DNA from: Roseiflexus sp034432635
GTDB taxonomy: Bacteria > Chloroflexota > Chloroflexia > Chloroflexales > Roseiflexaceae
Assembly (NCBI GenBank): GCA_034432635.1
Contig: DAOUBK010000094.1
Span: 62,001 to 126,000 of the forward strand
Length of the DNA stretch: 64,000 bases
Direction of reading: 5' to 3'
The position numbers were made by a program, and so were the translations under genes. Positions 26,016 to 35,559 of this stretch are shown here, piece after piece. Below the pieces are notes generated by a model, which saw only the letters and a list, made by a program, of their open reading frames with translations, made no database searches and was not told where the DNA came from. How positions within the stretch are numbered: position 1 is the first letter of the stretch; every line of letters begins with the position of its first letter.

Positions 26016-27401
26016 TTACCGTTCTACGCGCCACGCCGTCAGAATGGCGATGCCGGCAACGACTATCATCAGTGCGAAGTGCAGCACAATACGACCGGCT
26101 TCAACAGTTGCGCCGTTTTCTCCAGCGCCGATGATAACGCCGCCAATTCCTGCACCGAGCGCTGTTCCAAGTTGACCGACGATCTGCAACGCTGATGATG
26201 CGCGGCCCTCGTGACCCTGCGCTGCGTTCTGCAGCATGGCAAGGGAGAGAGCGGAGTATGCCAGTCCGATACCACACCCGGCGACACCCCACGTACCGAT
26301 ACTGAGAAGCGCTGGCATCACCGGAGCAACCGTCGCTGTCGTAGCACTTATGCCGATCAGCATCACCAGCAAGCCAAGGACAGCAATCGAGCCGGGAGGC
26401 ATACGTCTGGCAAGACGCGCCTGCATCCATGCACCGGCAGTCCAGGTCAGGGTAGCAGCAGTCAACGCCAGTCCGGCAGTGACGATACTCAGCCCACGCA
26501 CGGTCGTGAGCGCCAGCGGGACAAACGCATCGACGCCGAAGAACGCCAGGTTGAGCAACCCCATTGCAGCAATCGCGGCCGGAAGTCCAGGCGCAGCGCG
26601 GAGCGTTCCTGCAGGCAGCACCTGACGTAGCGCAATAATCGTTGTAACTGCGCCGAAGGCGAAGAGCGCCACACCTGTCAGCGGTGCCGTACTCATCCAC
26701 CCCAACCCGCCGATCATCGTTCCTGCGCCGGCTGCGAGCATAAGCGCCAGCCTGATCTCACGATTACGCAAACGATTGTCGGACGTGCTCTGCTGCGCCG
26801 ACGCCAGACTGCGCAACGATGGCAGCGCCATGCATGCTGCCATGATCGGCAGCGGGATCAACCCGAGAAAGACCCAGCGCCAGCCAGCGTGCGCTACGAT
26901 GATCCCCGCCAGCGCCGGACCGATCATACCCGGCACGACCCAGGCGCTCGAAATGAGCGCCAGCATGCGCGGACGCGCATCCGCCTCGTAGCCGCGCCCG
27001 ACAATGATATAGACCACAGCGCCGATAACGCCGCTGCCCAGCCCCTGCACCGCGCGCCCGACAATCAGCAGCGGCATCGTGGGAGCCAGACCGGCGATCA
27101 ACAAACCGCCGACGAACAGAACTGTTCCGGCAATAAATGGCGTCGCAATTCCCCGACGATCCGCCTCCGGACCCGCAACGGTGGCTGCAACCATGTTTGC
27201 CAGCATAAACGCGCTAAATGCCCAACCATACCACGCCAGTCCACCCAGGTCCTGTGCAGTGGAGGGCATTGTGGCAGCGACTGCCAGCATCTCGAAGGCA
27301 GTTGCGACAATGATCAGCGTCAGACCAACAGTGAGCATCCGTCGCCCGGCAACCCAGATGCCGGCTGGTTGCGCGGTCATGGCGTCTTCGATCGCAGACA
27401 T
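26016..27401 (-). CDS. MFS transporter (drug-efflux type)
   Basis: A 461-residue major-facilitator protein with at least 12 hydrophobic segments. Family motifs include EADRRGIATPF after the second helix (motif A-like) and LLIVGRAVQGLGSGVIGAVVY (motif B-like, with the conserved Arg). The WVVPGMIGPALAGIIV segment (motif C-like) is typical of drug:H+ antiporters of the EmrB/QacA kind. The substrate cannot be told. The gene is convergent with the broken SpoIIM-family gene and its stop lies at the pseudogene's decayed 3' end, which suggests a rearrangement boundary there. Confidence 0.88.
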   Translation of the reverse strand: MSAIEDAMTAQPAGIWVAGRRMLTVGLTLIIVATAFEMLAVAATMPSTAQDLGGLAWYGWAFSAFMLANMVAATVAGPEADRRGIATPFIAGTVLFVGGLLIAGLAPTMPLLIVGRAVQGLGSGVIGAVVYIIVGRGYEADARPRMLALISSAWVVPGMIGPALAGIIVAHAGWRWVFLGLIPLPIMAACMALPSLRSLASAQQSTSDNRLRNREIRLALMLAAGAGTMIGGLGWMSTAPLTGVALFAFGAVTTIIALRQVLPAGTLRAAPGLPAAIAAMGLLNLAFFGVDAFVPLALTTVRGLSIVTAGLALTAATLTWTAGAWMQARLARRMPPGSIAVLGLLVMLIGISATTATVAPVMPALLSIGTWGVAGCGIGLAYSALSLAMLQNAAQGHEGRASSALQIVGQLGTALGAGIGGVIIGAGENGATVEAGRIVLHFALMIVVAGIAILTAWRVER

Positions 27402-27493
27402 AGCGACTCTTTCGCTGGGCTAATGATCATCGACTTTGATTTCAGGAGCACAATCCGCTGCGAATGCACCAGTTCGTGCACACAGAAGCGTTC

Positions 27494-27523
27494 TTTACGT
27501 GTGCAGGACAGATGAAGTATACT
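27494..27523 (+). promoter_or_regulatory. Promoter of the DUF4157 / HET-C-like gene
   Basis: TTTACG (27494-27499), an 18-base spacer and TATACT (27518-27523), ending 77 bases upstream of the chosen start codon. Confidence 0.5.
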
Positions 27524-27600
27524 CTTCCATGCATTGCGCTGCAATCCAGGCGTCTCTCCTTGCACCTCCCCCTGTCGAGAAAAAAGACAAGGATGGGTCT

Positions 27601-30150
27601 ATGCGATCAACGAAGCGCCTTCCCCGACAAAAACCGCCATCACACGACGTCTCTCCATTATCTCGCACTTCGCGCCAGGCTACTTCCCACGAAGCCGCCA
27701 GTAACGAACGCGCAGACGCTGCCGATCGGGCTGCTGCGCTTCCGACCGGCCACTCGTTTGAGTCGTTCCAGATAGAAAGTGATGCGCGTCAGCACACGAC
27801 GCCGGACGGACCGACACTCATTGCACCTCTGGTTATGCCCCGTCATCCAGAGGATGATCTGCGGGATCGCGCTTCGCGTGCGACGAACTACGACCTGAGT
27901 CGCACCGTGATCCACCGCGATAGTCCACTGGCTGCTGCCGGCAGCGTGGAAGCGTTCACTCTATCACAGGAGATCCACGTTGCGCCAGGGCGGTATCAAC
28001 CGGAGACGCCCCACGGCGCCCACGTGCTGCTGCACGAACTGGCGCACGTGGCGCAGCAGGGAAACGATAGCGCACGCAATGCAGCCGATTCACGACATTA
28101 TGACATCCTCGAACAGCAAGCCGAAGCTGTGGCGCATCGTGCTGCCGGTCTCACTCCTGCCGCCTCTTCAACGCACCTGCGCACACTGTCACCGCCAACA
28201 CCAGCTTTCCCACAGGCGTTCGATCCGCGGTACCACCGGAAGGCAACGGTTCACGGGCTGATCGGAACCGGCTTCTCGGCGGAAGAGATCGGTCAGATCT
28301 ACGCCGCCAACTGGGAACGTGACTTTTCACAGGCGCACCCTGTACTTGCGAATATCGTGCTGACCTGGAAGGCAATCAAACTGGCAGCCTTCAACCGTGA
28401 ACCACTCGATCCAGTAATCGAGCGGTTCAACCGGGCAGTCAACGCATTGCTCGACATGATCCCCGCTCGCATCAGCGAACTGGCAAATGCTCAATCGTAT
28501 GGGGGATACAACTTCTACGAGCATATGGATAATCCTGCCAGCGAAGCGGCACTTCAGGGTGACACCGCGGAAGCCAGAAGGAATCGCGAAGAATTGCTGG
28601 TGATACCGGAGGGTGAACGCATTCCACAGTATATGGTCGACTCACGGGAATACATCAAGGCGCAACTCTTCCGCGCCGTTCAGTCATACCGCGGCGATAT
28701 GCACGGACAGACAGCAGAGCGGACAGCAGAGGCATTTCGCGAGCGTGCAGCCGATCTGGAGGAGCGGCTGCCAGGACCGCCTGTGGCGCGTGGAGCGCAG
28801 CGCACAACAGCAGTGGCGCAGGAAACCGCGATCCAGGTCGAACGCACTCCGTTTCAGGAGATCACCTTCGAGGAGGAGGTTATCACTGCCTCACGCGGGA
28901 GCGGCAATGGCGCCGATGGCGGCGAATCACTCCCCACGAGCGGACCGGCATTCCACGCCGAGGTAGATCGCCGCTTCTGGGCGCAGACGAACTATAAAGT
29001 TAATCAGCGCCTCGACCCAGACCTGCCAGAGGATCAACCGTACATTCGCATATGGTTGCGTATTCGGAACCAGGTGCGCGCCGAGCGACAGGCAGCCCTG
29101 CGTCAGCGACAGGCGCAAACTATCACAATGCCCCCTGAAATCATTCACGGCGCCGTTCCCCGTAGACCAACCGGACGATGGGGACCCGATGTCGCCGATG
29201 CGATGGGGCGAGCGGGACATGCGCTCGAAGACTTCTTTGCCCACTCGAATTTCGTTGAGTTAGCCATCGGGCAACCGGCGCCGACCCTGCTCTACAATCC
29301 CGCGACGGGCAGAGTCGAGCCGGTCCACGATCAATTGGGCACGGGAGCGTTTGGCGACAACGACAAACTGCATTCACTGGCGCACAAAATACGGGCCATT
29401 GCCGACGAAATCGAAAGCGAAATGCCACTGGTCAACCGGGTGGCGGGACGCACCGATGTTGATCCCACTCCTGATCAGGTACATGTCGGGAGCGAGGCGC
29501 CACCTGCGGCACACCGCCACGATGAACATGAGCACAAAGGGGCGCCTGGGTTTTTCGATTGGGTCAGGGCTGTGGGAGGCACAGGATTGCGGGCAGCAGG
29601 TCGTATCATTGGCGGCAGGGTGCTGGGAGGCGCGGCAGCAGGCGCAATCGGTGGAGCAGCGCTCGGCGGTCTTGCGGGCGGGATCATCGGCGGTATTGCC
29701 GGATTCTTCGCCAGCGGTGGAATGGAAGGGTTGCGCACCCGTATCCGGGAAACATTCCGGGATGTGATTGCGACCCCTCAGGGGATTGCGATGTTGCGGC
29801 GGATTGCCGACGTGATCGAGCGCCAGACCCGCGCCAACGAAGAGGCGGGATCCCACACGGCGCTGGCAAAGGATCAACCCGCTCACAATGACTCTCCGCT
29901 GGGACGATTACGCACCATCAAGTTCGAACTGGCGCAGGAACTTGCGGCTGCTGCGGATCGGATGATCCTGGGCGGGATGCGCGCAGTCTTCGACGCGCCA
30001 TCGCCGGAGTCGGCGGAGGTGCTGCTGCAAGATATATATGCGCAACTCGACGCCCTGATAGCACCACCGGGCAATCACCCGCTCGACCATCTGATTGAGC
30101 ATCGCAGGGAGGAGGCGATCCAGGCGCTCGAAGCGTACCAGGAGCATTGA
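27601..30150 (+). CDS. DUF4157 - HET-C-like - glycine-zipper protein (putative orphan injected or secreted toxin)
   Basis: An 849-residue protein without a signal peptide. Residues 95-155 form a DUF4157-type domain ending in the HExxH motif HELAHVAQQG (145-149), a domain known from proteins carried by extracellular contractile injection systems. Residues 539-551 read GHALEDFFAHSNF, and residues 751-763 read SHTALAKDQPAH with helical surroundings. Both resemble the conserved blocks of HET-C proteins, which are built on a zinc-dependent phospholipase C/nuclease-like helical fold. Between these blocks, about residues 660-706 are a Gly/Ala/Ile-rich stretch (RIIGGRVLGGAAAGAIGG region) that could insert into membranes. 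The start at ATG 27601 has AAGGA 7 bases upstream. No injection-system genes, immunity gene or secretion genes are adjacent. Function is inferred, not established. Confidence 0.8.
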   Translation: MRSTKRLPRQKPPSHDVSPLSRTSRQATSHEAASNERADAADRAAALPTGHSFESFQIESDARQHTTPDGPTLIAPLVMPRHPEDDLRDRASRATNYDLSRTVIHRDSPLAAAGSVEAFTLSQEIHVAPGRYQPETPHGAHVLLHELAHVAQQGNDSARNAADSRHYDILEQQAEAVAHRAAGLTPAASSTHLRTLSPPTPAFPQAFDPRYHRKATVHGLIGTGFSAEEIGQIYAANWERDFSQAHPVLANIVLTWKAIKLAAFNREPLDPVIERFNRAVNALLDMIPARISELANAQSYGGYNFYEHMDNPASEAALQGDTAEARRNREELLVIPEGERIPQYMVDSREYIKAQLFRAVQSYRGDMHGQTAERTAEAFRERAADLEERLPGPPVARGAQRTTAVAQETAIQVERTPFQEITFEEEVITASRGSGNGADGGESLPTSGPAFHAEVDRRFWAQTNYKVNQRLDPDLPEDQPYIRIWLRIRNQVRAERQAALRQRQAQTITMPPEIIHGAVPRRPTGRWGPDVADAMGRAGHALEDFFAHSNFVELAIGQPAPTLLYNPATGRVEPVHDQLGTGAFGDNDKLHSLAHKIRAIADEIESEMPLVNRVAGRTDVDPTPDQVHVGSEAPPAAHRHDEHEHKGAPGFFDWVRAVGGTGLRAAGRIIGGRVLGGAAAGAIGGAALGGLAGGIIGGIAGFFASGGMEGLRTRIRETFRDVIATPQGIAMLRRIADVIERQTRANEEAGSHTALAKDQPAHNDSPLGRLRTIKFELAQELAAAADRMILGGMRAVFDAPSPESAEVLLQDIYAQLDALIAPPGNHPLDHLIEHRREEAIQALEAYQEH

Positions 30151-30256
30151 CGGACCAGATACTTTTCCGCTCCTACACCGCGATAGCCGCTCGGCATAGA
30201 TGGCGCGAACGCGCGTCTGGTGGCGTGCGGCAGACAGTCATACCAGCAGCGCGCTG

Positions 30257-30265
30257 TGCTATAAT
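30257..30265 (+). promoter_or_regulatory. Extended -10 promoter of map
   Basis: TGC-TATAAT about 110 bases before the map start. No -35 better than GTCATA. Confidence 0.55.
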
Positions 30266-30373
30266 TAGGTAACCGCACATACAATTGTGATCGCAGGACG
30301 CTGCACATGGCGGAGCAGCGCCATTTTGTGTCCTACAGCCAGCGCCAGTTCAATCAACAGGAACATCCAGCGT

Positions 30374-31126
30374 ATGTCCGTTTTACTACGTTCACGGCAG
30401 CAGATCGCGCTGATGCGCGCAGCAGGACAACTGGTGGCAGCGACGTTCGACGCCTTGCGTGAGCACGTGCGCCCTGGTGTCACAACCAGAGAACTCGACC
30501 GGATAGCAGAACAGTTCGTGCGGAAACATGGCGCGATCCCGGCGTACAAAGGGTATCGCGGCTTTCCTGCCACGATCTGCGTTGCTGTGAACAACGTCAT
30601 CTGTCACGGCATTCCGGGCAACCAGCGACTGAAGGAGGGAGATATCATCGGCATCGACATTGGGGTACGGCTCAATGGCTGGTACGGCGATGCGTGCATC
30701 ACTCTGCCGGTTGGAAGGATTTCTCCCGAAGCACAGCGGCTGCTGGAGGTCGCCGAGGAAGCAATGTGGCGCGGCATTCGCGCAGCACGCGGCGGCGCAC
30801 ACCTGGGGGATATTGGAGCAGCAATCCAGACCTATGCCGAAGCCAATGGCTTTTCGGTGGTGCGCGAATGGACGGGGCACGGGGTCGGGCAACTGTTGCA
30901 CGAGGAACCGACCGTGCTGCACTATGGCAAACCCGGCTCAGGGATGCGGTTGCGCCCCGGTATGACCTTCACCATCGAACCGATGATCAACGCCGGCGGT
31001 CCTGAAGCGGTGCTGGACAAGACCGACGGATGGACAGTACGCACCGCCGATGGCTCGCTCTCAGCGCAATTCGAGCATACAATTGCGATCACCGAGGGCG
31101 AGCCGGAGATTCTGACGCTACCATAG
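30374..31126 (+). CDS. map: Methionine aminopeptidase, type I
   Basis: Removes the N-terminal methionine from new proteins. The 250-residue pita-bread enzyme shows the five metal ligands: D in IGIDIGV and in YGDACIT, H in EWTGHGVGQLLHE, E in FTIEPMI, and E in SAQFEHTIAIT. CVAVNNVICHGIP holds the substrate-site histidine. ATG 30374 gives the standard N-terminus (LLRSRQQIALMRAAG). An upstream in-frame extension overlaps the promoter and is not used. It converges with ftsZ, with only 4 bases between the stops. Confidence 0.96.
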   Translation: MSVLLRSRQQIALMRAAGQLVAATFDALREHVRPGVTTRELDRIAEQFVRKHGAIPAYKGYRGFPATICVAVNNVICHGIPGNQRLKEGDIIGIDIGVRLNGWYGDACITLPVGRISPEAQRLLEVAEEAMWRGIRAARGGAHLGDIGAAIQTYAEANGFSVVREWTGHGVGQLLHEEPTVLHYGKPGSGMRLRPGMTFTIEPMINAGGPEAVLDKTDGWTVRTADGSLSAQFEHTIAITEGEPEILTLP

Positions 31127-31130
31127 GCGC

Positions 31131-32309
31131 CTACCCGTTCTTGCGGCGGTTGCGCAGGAATGGCGGGATGTCCAGGTCGTCGGGATTGATGCTGGCGCTC
31201 TGCGGGCGTACCGGTTGCTGCGGTTGCAGGCGTGCTGCCACAGGCGGTTGTGACTCTGCATACGCCACGTCGCGTTTTGGTTGGGCAGGTTGCTGCTGCT
31301 GCGCACCGGACATGTAAATGCGCTTGCGTGCCTCTGCCGGACGGCTGGCATCGAAACCAGTTGCGATCAGCGTAATCTTCACCTGTCCAGGAGGGAAGGT
31401 CGGATCGATCACCGCACCAAAGATGATGTTCGCCTCCGGATCGACCGCTTTCGCCACAATGTCTGCTGCTTCGTACACTTCCAGGATGCCCAGGTCTTCG
31501 CCGCCGGTCACGTTGAACAGCACACCTTTCGCACCATCGATCGATACTTCGAGCAGGGGCGAGGCAATCGCTTCGTTGACCGCATCGACCATGCGATTAT
31601 CGCCGCTGCCAATGCCAAGCGCCATCAGCGCCGACCCCTGACGCGCCATGATGGTTTTCACATCGGCAAAATCGACGTTGATCAACCCGCGCTGCGTGAT
31701 CAGGTCCGAAATGCCCTGGATGCCCTGACGCAGCACATTGTCCGCCATCTGGAATGCCTGAAGCATCGAGGTGTTCTTGCTCGCCGTTTGCAAGAGCCGA
31801 TCGTTTGGAATGACAATCAGCGTATCGACCATTGGGCGCAGTTGTTCGATCCCCTGTTCAGCCGTCTTGCGGCGATGGTTGCCCTCGAAACTGAACGGCT
31901 TGGTTACCACGCCAACCGTCAGCATCCCCAGGTCTTGCGCAATGCTGGCGATCACCGGCGAGGCGCCGGTGCCCGTACCACCACCCATGCCAGCCGTAAT
32001 GAAGACCATATCGGCGCCCTTGAGCGCCTCATAGATCTCCTCGGTTGTCTCTTCGGCGGCTTTCTGCCCGATGACCGGATTGCCCCCCGAACCAAGCCCT
32101 TTGGTGAGTTTGTCACCGATACGAATACGGGTCGGCGCGCGTGAATGCAGCAGTGCCTGTGCATCGGTGTTGATGGTGATAAACTCAACACCGGTCACGC
32201 CTTCGTCCACCATGCGATCAACGGCGTTCGAACCGCCGCCGCCAACCCCAACCACTTTGATGACCGCGAAGTTCTCTGCGGCCTGGCTCAGACTTGCGTA
32301 ATCGATCAT
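31131..32309 (-). CDS. ftsZ: Cell division protein FtsZ
   Basis: Tubulin-like GTPase that forms the division ring. The 392 residues include the GTP-binding N-terminus VGVGGGGSNAVDRM, the tubulin signature GGGTGTGASPV, and the T7 loop region LINVDFADVKTIM. A Gln/Pro-rich linker leads to the C-terminal partner-binding peptide DDLDIPPFLRNRRK. ATG 32309 is chosen because AAGGAGAGG lies 7 bases upstream. It is the last gene of the dcw cluster, 26 bases after ftsA. Confidence 0.97.
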   Translation of the reverse strand: MIDYASLSQAAENFAVIKVVGVGGGGSNAVDRMVDEGVTGVEFITINTDAQALLHSRAPTRIRIGDKLTKGLGSGGNPVIGQKAAEETTEEIYEALKGADMVFITAGMGGGTGTGASPVIASIAQDLGMLTVGVVTKPFSFEGNHRRKTAEQGIEQLRPMVDTLIVIPNDRLLQTASKNTSMLQAFQMADNVLRQGIQGISDLITQRGLINVDFADVKTIMARQGSALMALGIGSGDNRMVDAVNEAIASPLLEVSIDGAKGVLFNVTGGEDLGILEVYEAADIVAKAVDPEANIIFGAVIDPTFPPGQVKITLIATGFDASRPAEARKRIYMSGAQQQQPAQPKRDVAYAESQPPVAARLQPQQPVRPQSASINPDDLDIPPFLRNRRKNG

Positions 32310-32335
32310 TGAAGCCTCTCCTTGCATACGGTGAT

Positions 32336-33583
32336 TTATGGCAGAAACTCTTTCAGCCATCGTTTGAATCGTTCGTAGGTCGAGACCCATCCGCCCTGAT
32401 CCGGCGGTGCACCGCCGGAATGCAACCCGCTCGCACCGTGGCGCATGCCCCAGCGCAACAAGCCGATCGCCGTCGCATACGCCGGACTGTTGAGCGTGTC
32501 CGCCAGACCGGTCAGATCGGCGGGGGTGCCGATCCGCACCGGAATGCCGAGCATATCGCGCATCAGTTCGTCGAGGCGCGGCAACTGCGCCGTTCCGCCG
32601 GTCAGAACGATGCCTGCCGGCAGAAGACCTTCGTAGCCACTGCGTCGGATTTCGTTGTAGATCAGTTCGGTCAATTCTTCGGCACGCGCCTGGAGAACCT
32701 GGTTCAGCATGCGACGACTGAGTTGCTGTCGTTCACCCGGCGCAAAACCTTCCACCTCGATCATATCATCCGACTCCTCCTCCGCTTCTCCGGCGATCGC
32801 GGCGCCGTACTTCAATTTCAGGTATTCGGCAGTATTGTGCGGCGTTTGCTGAACGATCACAATATCGTTGGTGAAATGGTTGCCGCCAACGGGAATCACG
32901 CTGGTATGCCAGATACCACCCTGGGCAAAGACAGCGATATCGGTTGTGCCGCCGCCAATGTCCACCAGCACCACACCGCGGTCTTTGTCATCGGCGCTCA
33001 AGACGGCTTCACCAGCCGCCAGCGGTTGCAGCACCAGATCGTCGATCTCAACACCGGTTTTCTGCACACTCTTGATCAGGTTCTGGATCGCCATCACTTC
33101 GCCAGTGATGATGTGCGTTTCCACCTCGAGGCGAAACCCAGACATGCCGATCGGATCGCGAATGCCCTCGTTGCCATCGACTATGTAGGCGCGTGGAATA
33201 ACGTGAATAACCTCACGCTGGGTAGGGATCGCCACCGCCTGCGCCGCTTCGACTGCACGCGCAACATCGTGACGGGTAATTTCGTGATCGCTGCGCGCTA
33301 TGGCAACGACGCCCCGACTGTTGAGCGACTGGATGTGCCGACCGGAAATGCCCACAAATGCAGCATTGATCCGATAACCGGAGAGTCGTTCGGCTTTTTC
33401 GACGCTGGTTGCGATTGCATTAACAGCGTCATCGATATTGACGACAACTCCTTTATCCAGTCCTTTCGACGGCGTCAGACCGACTCCAAGCACATTGATG
33501 CGCCCGGTGTCGTAGACCTGCCCCACGATGGTGCAGACCTTGGTGGTGCCGACATCGATTCCGACGATCGTGCGGTGTGCCAT
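32336..33583 (-). CDS. ftsA: Cell division protein FtsA
   Basis: Actin-like ATPase that ties FtsZ filaments to the membrane. The 415 residues begin with the phosphate-1 motif IVGIDVGTTKVCTIVG and contain the SHS2/1C insertion (VEAAQAVAIPTQREVIHVIP), the phosphate-2 motif VVLVDIGGGTTDIAVF and the adenosine motif IVLTGGTAQLP. The C-terminal tail (YERFKRWLKEFLP) is an amphipathic membrane-targeting helix, as expected. It starts 2 bases after the ftsQ stop. Confidence 0.97.
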   Translation of the reverse strand: MAHRTIVGIDVGTTKVCTIVGQVYDTGRINVLGVGLTPSKGLDKGVVVNIDDAVNAIATSVEKAERLSGYRINAAFVGISGRHIQSLNSRGVVAIARSDHEITRHDVARAVEAAQAVAIPTQREVIHVIPRAYIVDGNEGIRDPIGMSGFRLEVETHIITGEVMAIQNLIKSVQKTGVEIDDLVLQPLAAGEAVLSADDKDRGVVLVDIGGGTTDIAVFAQGGIWHTSVIPVGGNHFTNDIVIVQQTPHNTAEYLKLKYGAAIAGEAEEESDDMIEVEGFAPGERQQLSRRMLNQVLQARAEELTELIYNEIRRSGYEGLLPAGIVLTGGTAQLPRLDELMRDMLGIPVRIGTPADLTGLADTLNSPAYATAIGLLRWGMRHGASGLHSGGAPPDQGGWVSTYERFKRWLKEFLP

Positions 33584-33585
33584 AA

Positions 33586-34419
33586 TCAGCCTCGTTGTGC
33601 CTGCGGTTGTGGCGACGCATCGTTACGATAGTACGGCGTCGCCGGTCGCAAATCGAGCCAGGTGTACTCCGTGGGTTCCTGAAGCGTCAGGAAGCGTAGA
33701 ATCTGTATTTTTTCCTCCAGATGGTCCTTGCGTCCGAAGACAATGGTTCGACCATCGACGGTCGTGATCGTCACGCCGTGTTCCACATCCCAACTGACGC
33801 CGGACGGCACCACGCCGGCTTCTTCCGGCAGGCGCAGCGCCAGGGCGCGAACCAGGTACAGGATGTCGGGGTCAATCCGGTCATTCGGACTGATCGTTCG
33901 CCCGCTGCGGTCTTCGATGACCAACGTTTCGGTCAGGAAGGTGGATACATCAGGTCCCAGCACACGCCCTTCGGCATCGACGAGATAGCGCATCTCACCA
34001 ACCTGCCAGCGTATATCGGGCCGACGCTCATCCAGGTCGATCGCCAGAATGTCGGGAAGGATCAGCGTTGCCCGAACACGTTCGACATAGGCGTTTTGAG
34101 CGATACGCGCCTCGATATCGTCGGTTTGCACCAGCCAGATCGACGCGCCGGTTACGCCTGCCATCTCTTCGACATCGGCGACATCGAGCACCTGAGTACC
34201 TTCGATCTGCACTGTGCGCACAACGAACTGCGGTGAGATAGCGATGGCTATCAACCCGCCCAGCGATGCCAGAAACAGCGCCAGGCTGGCAATTCGACCA
34301 CTCACCAGCCAGTCGCCGAATGCACGACACGGTCCCGGCAGGGCGCTGCGTCGACGATTGCGGCGCGCTGCGATACGGGCGCGCGTGTTCGGCTGGTTGT
34401 ACTGAATCTCGTTTCTCAT
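33586..34419 (-). CDS. ftsQ: FtsQ/DivIB-type division protein
   Basis: A bitopic division protein of 277 residues: a very basic cytoplasmic N-terminus (RARIAARRNRRR), one membrane helix (IASLALFLASLGGLIAIAI), then a POTRA domain beginning VRTVQIEGTQVLDVADVEEM, and the FtsQ beta domain. It links the early division ring to FtsL and FtsI. The start at 34419 overlaps the ddl stop (ATGA), which fixes it against a longer frame. Confidence 0.9.
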   Translation of the reverse strand: MRNEIQYNQPNTRARIAARRNRRRSALPGPCRAFGDWLVSGRIASLALFLASLGGLIAIAISPQFVVRTVQIEGTQVLDVADVEEMAGVTGASIWLVQTDDIEARIAQNAYVERVRATLILPDILAIDLDERRPDIRWQVGEMRYLVDAEGRVLGPDVSTFLTETLVIEDRSGRTISPNDRIDPDILYLVRALALRLPEEAGVVPSGVSWDVEHGVTITTVDGRTIVFGRKDHLEEKIQILRFLTLQEPTEYTWLDLRPATPYYRNDASPQPQAQRG

Positions 34420-35528
34420 GCCTGACCTTTCGCGTGCCGTTCGAGCGCCAGATCGATCAAGCGATCCAGGAGCTGCGTGTACGGGAGACCGCTTGCGTCC
34501 CACATCATGGCATACATGCTGACCGGTGTAAAACCGGGCATGGTGTTGATTTCGTTCAGGTACAGATCGCCGGTTTCACGATTGAGCAGAAAATCGACCC
34601 GCGCCAGCCCCGCGCCATCGATTGCTTTGAATGCCTGAACGGCAAGTGCGCGCACCTGCGCTGCCAGTTCGAGTGTGATCGGCGCCGGAATGAGGATCTG
34701 CGACGATCCGCTCAGATATTTCGCGGTATAGTCGTACCATTCGCCAGACGGAATGACTTCTCCGGCGACACTGGCTTCCGGATCGTCGTTACCCAATACA
34801 CTGACCTCGATCTCGCGCGCGGGAATGCCCTGTTCGATGACAATCCGCCGGTCATAGGAGGCGGCTTCAGCCACGCCCTGCGCCAGTGTCGCACGATCGA
34901 TGACCTTGCCGACCCCGACGCTCGATCCCAGGTTGGCCGGCTTGACAAACATCGGATAATGCAGCCGGCTCTCGATCCAGTCGAGCACCCGTTGCGGCTC
35001 GCGTTCCCATTCGTGATGCCGAACGAGCAACCAGGGCAACACCGGCAATCCTGCACCGGAGAAGGCAACCTTGGTCATTGCCTTGTCCATGCCAACTGCC
35101 GACGCCAGGACGCCGCAACCGACATATGGCACGCCGATCAGTTCCAGCAACCCCTGTACTGTGCCATCCTCACCCATCGGTCCGTGCAGAACCGGGAAAA
35201 TCACATCGAAGGTTTTGAGCGGCGAATGTTCACCGGCGACGATCAACGTCACTGGATCGGTCATGTCCCGATCGTCGATGCCGGCTGACTCCGGTGTGAT
35301 TGCGCCGACCGAACCGCCAGGCAGTTTCGCGGGATCCGCTTGCGCCAGCAGGCGCATGTGCGCATCGGCAGCAATGATCCAGCGCCCCTGCTTGGTAATG
35401 CCGATCGGTGTAACGTCGTACTTTTCGGGATCAAGACCATCCATAATTGCGCGCGCCGAAACCAGCGAGACCTCGTGTTCGCCAGACTGACCGCCGAACA
35501 GAACGCCAACTCGCACTTTGTGCGTCAT
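34416..35528 (-). CDS. ddl: D-alanine--D-alanine ligase
   Basis: Makes the D-Ala-D-Ala dipeptide for the peptidoglycan stem. The 370-residue ATP-grasp enzyme starts VGVLFGGQSGEHEVSLVSAR, contains HGPMGEDGTVQGLLEL, the ATP-binding KPANLGSSVGVGKV, and the metal-site block ARVDFLLNRETGDLYLNEIN ending in NTMPGFT. The start MTHKVRV at 35528 fits the family; 31 upstream codons do not. It overlaps ftsQ by 4 bases and follows murB by 31 bases. Confidence 0.96.
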   Translation of the reverse strand: MTHKVRVGVLFGGQSGEHEVSLVSARAIMDGLDPEKYDVTPIGITKQGRWIIAADAHMRLLAQADPAKLPGGSVGAITPESAGIDDRDMTDPVTLIVAGEHSPLKTFDVIFPVLHGPMGEDGTVQGLLELIGVPYVGCGVLASAVGMDKAMTKVAFSGAGLPVLPWLLVRHHEWEREPQRVLDWIESRLHYPMFVKPANLGSSVGVGKVIDRATLAQGVAEAASYDRRIVIEQGIPAREIEVSVLGNDDPEASVAGEVIPSGEWYDYTAKYLSGSSQILIPAPITLELAAQVRALAVQAFKAIDGAGLARVDFLLNRETGDLYLNEINTMPGFTPVSMYAMMWDASGLPYTQLLDRLIDLALERHAKGQA

Positions 35529-35559
35529 CTCTGGTCTTCTCCGTATCAGTACACCGGGT

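Noticed and set aside
32294..33631. A 445-codon plus-strand frame
   Set aside because: It is antisense to ftsA, whose motifs are all present. It is a codon-bias shadow.
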